Shown here: positions 20,567 through 25,071 of the stretch, piece by piece
Layout of the letters: each line of letters opens with the position of its first letter
How positions within the stretch are numbered: position 1 is the first letter of the stretch
Virus record (IMG/VR): IMGVR_UViG_3300049491_000064
Coordinates: 1 to 25,071 of that record
From: a virus
Strand: one strand, 5' to 3'
Length of the DNA: 25,071 nucleotides
Position numbers and translations under genes: made by a program
Notes under the pieces: generated by a model
What the model was told of the DNA's origin: nothing
What the model saw: only the letters and a program-made list of their open reading frames with translations
The model's database searches: none

Positions 20567-21406
20567 TCAATTCAGTTCTTCAGGGTACACAAGGCGAAGG
20601 CCACATCGACAGCGAGGATGGGCGGTCGGCGCGAGGTGGCCGGAGGGGAATTGCTCGTCGATACCGATCATCCCGGCGCGCGTATTCTCGCCGCAGATGT
20701 CGAGAGCGTGGACGTTCTGCCATTCCTTACCGACAGCCCCCGTCGAATCTCCGTAGTACAGCACTCCTTTCTGGTAGGCGTTGACGCTTTCCGTTTCGGC
20801 AATCAACGTGGCACGCTTCTTGTTGTTGATCGTGCTACGCAGACGCTCGACGGCAGCGGCTTTGTCTTCACCGAGGCTGATGCTTGTGGCTATCGACTGG
20901 CGGATGTCGTCACGAGTCTTGTTGGAGATGGCGTAGTCTGACCGTGGGTTATCGACGAGAATGCCATTGACGACTTTCTTCCCTACCAAGTCTGCGACGT
21001 GCTGTTTGGTGATGGTTTGGATGGCGCTGTCAAAGCTTGTAGCCCCAAGCTGGATACCATACGACTCCTCGCCAGCCAGTGTGCCGATGGCCACCAGTTC
21101 GGCTACCTCGTCAAACACAACGGCCATAAACGTCGTGTCCTCGTCGGCCAGCACATGATCATTGACCGTCACATCGACTGCTACGGCAGCCTTCAGGCGG
21201 TAGTATTCATCCCAGTTGACAATTTCATCGGCTTTGAGCGACAGGTCACGGAAATAGCCCCGCACGAGACGTGCGAGGCGTGCTTCAGCATGTACGAGCT
21301 TGGTGAAGCTCTTTGCCTTTTTGTCATATCCCTTCGACCAGTCCTCAGACGCGAAAATTGCGCGGTCATGCAGCTCGAGGGCGCGTAGGTCTGCCAGATT
21401 ATCCAT
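20567..21406 (-). CDS. MuF-type head morphogenesis protein
   Basis: This encodes 279 residues from the ATG at 21406; a longer frame from 21457 is less likely because it lies inside the portal gene. The C-terminal MuF signature is clear: I-A-E-T-E-S-V-N-A-Y-Q-K-G, then K-E-W-Q-N-V-H-A-L-D-I-C-G-E-N and F-P-S-G-H-L-A-P-T-A-H-P-R-C-R-C-G-L-R-L-V-Y. The N-terminal half is helical. MuF proteins are minor head components injected or used in early head assembly next to the portal. The start overlaps the portal stop by 8 bases. Confidence 0.9.
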   Translation of the reverse strand: MDNLADLRALELHDRAIFASEDWSKGYDKKAKSFTKLVHAEARLARLVRGYFRDLSLKADEIVNWDEYYRLKAAVAVDVTVNDHVLADEDTTFMAVVFDEVAELVAIGTLAGEESYGIQLGATSFDSAIQTITKQHVADLVGKKVVNGILVDNPRSDYAISNKTRDDIRQSIATSISLGEDKAAAVERLRSTINNKKRATLIAETESVNAYQKGVLYYGDSTGAVGKEWQNVHALDICGENTRAGMIGIDEQFPSGHLAPTAHPRCRCGLRLVYPEELN

Positions 21407-22817
21407 AAACGACGTCGAGGAGCGTGTCACGATCGACGTGCAATGTTTCGATAGCACGCTGTCGGGCGGCCTTTTTGCTCTCAGCCGCCTTTTTCTTTTG
21501 ATCTGGGGTCAGAGTCTTGTCCGTCGTGGTGGTGTCAGTGGGCGTTCCGTGGGTTGTGGTGGGTTGTGGTGGGTTGAGCGCCATTTCACGCTTCTTCTCG
21601 TAATCGACCTTGTAATCCTCGGGCAGCTCTGGCAAGTGGGCAATTTGGCGAACGGTCTGCTCAGTGTCAAACGTTGGCGTGATCAATCCAGCGTCCTTGA
21701 AGTTCTTCACGGCTGCTGACAATACGCTCAGGTCGTCCTCGGACAGTTTGCCAAGCTCGAGACGTGGGTAGCCGTTTGGTAGATCGGTGAAGTTTTGGTC
21801 ACAGAGACGATTGATGACTTTGCGCTGTATCTCAGCCACGATCACCCGGCCAGCGGCCTCGAGTATTTCATGGAGTAGTTTGCTATGGTCTTCAGACAAT
21901 GCACGTCCGCCGCCAGCATTACTACCCTGAGCCAGTTCAAGGAATTGCGCGAGTACTGCACCAACGATTTGACGGTTATGATACTCAATGCTTGGGAGGA
22001 TTTCCTTCGTGGTCTGACCCTTCATGTCAAGCATCTCGATTTCCGTACCTTCGACCTTTTCGATGTAGGCTTCTTCATTGGCGCGGAACTGGCGGACGCT
22101 GTCTCGAGCGATCTCTTTGTCATCCTCTGTAGCGTTGGCAGCGTGGGTAATCACAGGTACACCGATGCCCTGCTTCTCAAGGCCGATAGCATTGATCTTG
22201 ATCAGTCCCTGCTTGATGTACCAGTCACCGTAGGCGCTACGAATCAGACTGATACCTTCGTAGTTGTCCCCCTCGCGCTCATTGACAAAATACAGGAGCT
22301 TCGACTCTGGGATGTCTACCATACCGTCTTTGAGCATCTGCGTGACGCCGGGTTTTCCATCCTGCGTCTCCCACCTCTCGATGCTAATCTGCTTGCGAAA
22401 TGCGATCTCTTTGATGCCGATGCGAGTCTTGCCCTCAAATTCGGTCATCTCCCACGTTTGCTCACAGAGAGCAAAACCGTAGATAAACTTTGAGGTGGCG
22501 TCACGGATGAGATCGGGGAAACTGATATTCCGCTCGAACAACTCACGCTTGATGAAGTTACTTATGTGCTGATCAGCCTCGTCGTCCGATGCAGCAACCA
22601 TTTTGAAGTTGGCGTTGATGAGTGGCTGGCGACATACCCGCACAGCTTGTGCCACTTTGGTGTCGCCGCGTGACATCTCGTCAAAGATCCGTCGGCCAGC
22701 TTTACCGACAAGCGACTTGTTATATTCTTCAGAGGATATGTAGCCGCTGTAGATCAGCGTGCCGCTTTTGCCCCTCGGCTTTCCCATATTGCCTGTAGAT
22801 TGTGGTGTATCTGCCAT
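21399..22817 (-). CDS. Portal protein (Mu gp29/DUF935-type)
   Basis: This encodes 472 residues from ATG 22817, chosen because AAGGGGG lies 4 bases before it; a longer frame starts at 22859 inside the terminase end. Portal features include V-C-R-Q-P-L-I-N-A-N-F near 65, G-F-A-L-C-E-Q-T-W-E near 115, and Q-I-V-G-A-V-L-A-Q-F-L-E-L-A with a later G-G-G-R-A-L-S-E-D-H. The C-terminal ~60 residues are Thr/Pro/Lys-rich and look flexible. Twelve subunits form the channel through which DNA enters the head. The neighbouring MuF gene supports the DUF935 type. Confidence 0.87.
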   Translation of the reverse strand: MADTPQSTGNMGKPRGKSGTLIYSGYISSEEYNKSLVGKAGRRIFDEMSRGDTKVAQAVRVCRQPLINANFKMVAASDDEADQHISNFIKRELFERNISFPDLIRDATSKFIYGFALCEQTWEMTEFEGKTRIGIKEIAFRKQISIERWETQDGKPGVTQMLKDGMVDIPESKLLYFVNEREGDNYEGISLIRSAYGDWYIKQGLIKINAIGLEKQGIGVPVITHAANATEDDKEIARDSVRQFRANEEAYIEKVEGTEIEMLDMKGQTTKEILPSIEYHNRQIVGAVLAQFLELAQGSNAGGGRALSEDHSKLLHEILEAAGRVIVAEIQRKVINRLCDQNFTDLPNGYPRLELGKLSEDDLSVLSAAVKNFKDAGLITPTFDTEQTVRQIAHLPELPEDYKVDYEKKREMALNPPQPTTTHGTPTDTTTTDKTLTPDQKKKAAESKKAARQRAIETLHVDRDTLLDVVYG

Positions 22818-22842
22818 ATTCCCCCTTATGGTAACACGCTGA

Positions 22843-24483
22843 TCAGAATCTATCACCAAGGCCAGTCAGTATCGAACCTTGGCGGTCGCGTGGCGTGGTA
22901 GCACGTCGAGCAATTGCGTGAGCTGGGCGCTTTTCCTCCGGCTTTTTGGGCTGCGTGATGAAGGTGTTGGTCGGGCGCTTTCTGGCAAATGCCAAGGCCA
23001 GAGCATCTGCTTTATCTGGCGACTTTCCGCCTGTACGGTTGCGATAATCATCCTTGCTCTCGACCTGAATTTTTCCTGCACCGTCCAGTTTCCAGCGGCG
23101 GGCAATCAGCTGTGTTTTTAGCTCCTCATCGTCAGGAAGGGCAATGCGTTTGTTGAGCAATTCGGTACGCAGGTTCCAGTACATCATGCTCGTGACGTCG
23201 TGGAACTTTGCAAGTTCACGTTCGGTCATCTTCTCCTTGCTGGACATGTTGTAGGCGTTGAGTCGATAGCGATGCGATGGCTCGCCAGAGAGCTTGAGCT
23301 GATCTGATATCTGACGGAGTCGATCGGTAGTACCGCCGCCGTTCCCGGTGTCGTCGATATTGACCTCGACCGTTTCGTCCAGCGGGTCGATGATGTTGAG
23401 GATGCGATCGGCCGATGCCATGAGATCGATCTTTCCCCAAGCGATAGCTTTCTGAACCCACCCGCCACGACGGGGGAAACAGACACACTTGTCGAGGCCA
23501 TAGCGTGCCATGTCCTGACCATACGTCATCGGGCCGTCGGGAATATTCCACCCGGACAACTCAGCATAGGTCTTGTTCGTATCGGGATCGACCTTGTCCA
23601 TACCCATAGCCATATTGACGAGGTCGGCGGGGAACAAGGCTTGATCCGACTGGCTGGGGAACTGACCCATGACCAATGATTCCCAAGCGGGGCTATCCGT
23701 TCCCCATTCGTGATATCGATCATAGACAACCTCTGGAGAGATCAGTGTCGGGTACGGCCACACGACGTCAGCGAACGGCTTGTGATCAAGCGGGTCGACA
23801 CCATCCGGCGGCGTCATGACAGCCAGCAGATCATCGAGCGTATTGATCCCGACATGCTTGAAGTTCGGCGTGTCGAAGGCGCTGATCTGAAACTTCTTGA
23901 ATGTCGGATCTTCGTGCGACTGCTGGAACGTACCACCGGGGTTCGTCGGGTTGCCGATGTAGAGGATACGAGCGTTGACGTTTGGCGTGATGGCTTTGAC
24001 GCCACGGAAAATTTCCTCCTCGATACCACCAGCCTCGTCGACGATCACGAGGATATAATCGGCGTGGTAGCCGAAGAAGTTCTCTGGATACTTGGTCGAT
24101 AGTCCGACGGCGAACCAGTCTTTGTCATACTCAAATCCCGTCTGTGATAGTTTTCCACCAAGCGGGAACCGGGCTTTGGTGTGGGCGATGGCGAACTCGC
24201 GCCACAAGACGTCTTTCACCTGACGCCACGTTGGAGCCGTGGTGACGACAAGTGATCCCGGTATCAGGTCGAGGAAAGCGTGGGCGACGCGGGCGGCTAA
24301 AAAGCTTTTGCCAATGGCGTTGCAGCTTGCTACGGTCGTTTTGCGATTGGCAAATACCGACCGCAAGATCTCAACCTGAACCTCCCACGGCTTGTCGCCG
24401 TAAACGTCATGGACGTACTGCTCGGGGACTTTTCGATATCCCTCGATGAGTGCCAGAGCTTCTTCTGGGGTGATATTTTCCAT
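22843..24483 (-). CDS. Terminase large subunit
   Basis: This encodes 546 residues. ATPase motifs: Walker A S-C-N-A-I-G-K-S (53-60), Walker B I-L-V-I-V-D-E (144-150) and the coupling motif G-N-P-T-N-P-G-G (177-184). Nuclease domain acids: D324 in G-Q-D-M-A-R-Y-G, D377/D378 in V-N-I-D-D-T-G-N-G-G-G, and an Asp in S-P-D-K-A-D-A-L-A-L-A near residue 500. The protein cuts DNA and drives packaging with ATP, docked on the portal. Its start is 12 bases after the small-subunit stop. All key residues appear intact. Confidence 0.96.
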   Translation of the reverse strand: MENITPEEALALIEGYRKVPEQYVHDVYGDKPWEVQVEILRSVFANRKTTVASCNAIGKSFLAARVAHAFLDLIPGSLVVTTAPTWRQVKDVLWREFAIAHTKARFPLGGKLSQTGFEYDKDWFAVGLSTKYPENFFGYHADYILVIVDEAGGIEEEIFRGVKAITPNVNARILYIGNPTNPGGTFQQSHEDPTFKKFQISAFDTPNFKHVGINTLDDLLAVMTPPDGVDPLDHKPFADVVWPYPTLISPEVVYDRYHEWGTDSPAWESLVMGQFPSQSDQALFPADLVNMAMGMDKVDPDTNKTYAELSGWNIPDGPMTYGQDMARYGLDKCVCFPRRGGWVQKAIAWGKIDLMASADRILNIIDPLDETVEVNIDDTGNGGGTTDRLRQISDQLKLSGEPSHRYRLNAYNMSSKEKMTERELAKFHDVTSMMYWNLRTELLNKRIALPDDEELKTQLIARRWKLDGAGKIQVESKDDYRNRTGGKSPDKADALALAFARKRPTNTFITQPKKPEEKRPAHAIARRATTPRDRQGSILTGLGDRF

Positions 24484-24495
24484 CAGCGTCGCGAG

Positions 24496-25026
24496 TTAAA
24501 TGACATCCCCAAGATAATCAGTGCTAGGAGCAGGAATTGGAGTTGATCCACTGCCGACAGACCCTGCCACACTTTCATCAGTTCCACTCGATACCTCCCC
24601 TTCGATGATCCGTTTGTTTCTGGCTAGGTTCACAAGGTCGCCAAGGCCGCCGACCTTGACCTCGTGCTTCTGGCTGGGCGGTTGCCAGTTGGCAAAATGG
24701 CCAAGGATGATTTTTGCCTGCTCGTGCTTGCCTTTGGCTGCTTGCAGGAACAATCCATTCCACACAGCCGTAAGACGATCGGTCTTGAACGCCTCGCCTC
24801 GCTTATCGTTAACCAAGTCCCAGAAGCCGGGTGTTTTCTTCCAACGGTTGAGCGTCGATCGCTCCACACCAATCTCTTTGGCAAACGCCGTGATTGTTTG
24901 TTTCACGATCTCACCGTCACGGACGTAGAGGCCACCGATAGCAACAAACTCGACCCACCGCTCGTACTGCTCGCGGAAGTACGGCTTCTCTATAACCTTC
25001 TCGTCTTTTTGTCGCATTTGTTGCAT
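24496..25026 (-). CDS. Terminase small subunit-like DNA-binding protein
   Basis: This encodes 176 residues from ATG 25026, preceded by AAGG with a 5-base spacer; the frame is open for 13 more codons to a start at 25065. A helix-turn-helix segment sits near 40-60 (A-F-A-K-E-I-G-V-E-R-S-T-L-N-R-W-K). A helical region follows, then an acidic Ser/Gly/Thr-rich flexible tail. HTH proteins directly upstream of the large terminase are small subunits that recognise the packaging site. The gene is likely the first of the packaging block, with its promoter outside or at the right edge. Confidence 0.8.
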   Translation of the reverse strand: MQQMRQKDEKVIEKPYFREQYERWVEFVAIGGLYVRDGEIVKQTITAFAKEIGVERSTLNRWKKTPGFWDLVNDKRGEAFKTDRLTAVWNGLFLQAAKGKHEQAKIILGHFANWQPPSQKHEVKVGGLGDLVNLARNKRIIEGEVSSGTDESVAGSVGSGSTPIPAPSTDYLGDVI

Positions 25027-25071
25027 TTCCACCTTACGATCATAACGCAAAAGGCAACACCACACACTACA

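Noticed and set aside
21885-22493. 202-aa plus-strand frame opposite the portal gene
   Set aside because: Antisense shadow of a well-supported portal gene, with no support of its own.
1-25071. Alternative genetic code (TGA recoded), considered because of the candidate-phylum impression
   Set aside because: Several well-bounded genes end at TGA precisely at the next gene's start (for example 7052 and 13301), so TGA is a stop here.

Overview
The window is almost entirely a tailed-phage (or prophage) late region with moderate GC. About 23 kb of virion genes (roughly 1916-25026) lie on the minus strand. Read 5'->3' on that strand the order is packaging, portal, head, connectors, tail, baseplate/fibre, lysis. 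A short four-gene cassette lies on the plus strand (1-1887) and converges on the end of the late operon at a rho-independent terminator (1894-1917). No tRNA, rRNA, CRISPR array, integrase or insertion sequence is visible, and no stretch over 300 bases lacks a gene.

Head module (25026 to about 17.9 kb): terminase small and large subunits, a Mu gp29/DUF935-type portal, a MuF head protein, a Mu I-type prohead protease carrying a nested in-frame scaffold start, a DUF2190-type decoration protein, and the major capsid protein. From 17.9 to 13.3 kb follow small acidic proteins and Ser/Thr/Gly-rich structural proteins. Among them is a 741-aa protein with 21 tandem 14-residue repeats. These lie between the capsid gene and the head-tail connector, which suggests head fibres or capsid ornaments. 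Connector and tail module (13.3-5.5 kb): DUF1320-like connector, virion-morphogenesis protein, tail-terminator candidate, major tail protein, G/GT-type tail chaperone pair with a nine-A slippery run, a short 503-aa tape measure, a Dit-like protein and a baseplate hub protein. There is no sheath gene, so a siphophage with a tail of about 75 nm is inferred. Lysis/end module (5.4-1.9 kb): C1q-like fibre, CHAP endolysin, holin-like membrane protein, and a VRR-NUC nuclease with no canonical start codon.

The plus-strand cassette encodes an SPFH/prohibitin-like membrane protein (running off the left edge), a small membrane-anchored coiled-coil protein, a Pro/Ala-rich protein and an XhlA-like membrane protein. 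Two of these genes follow extended -10 promoters (TGNTAYAAT), and a third such promoter precedes the fibre/lysis block on the minus strand.

Genes are tightly packed, with stop/start overlaps of the TAATG, TGATG and ATGA types and clear AAGGAG-like ribosome binding sites. TAA, TAG and TGA all act as stops, so the standard code is used. The host cannot be fixed from this sequence. The peptidoglycan-directed lysin and the Shine-Dalgarno use say it is bacterial. The repeat/fibronectin protein style is reminiscent of phages from candidate-phyla (Patescibacteria-like) metagenomes, but that is only an impression.
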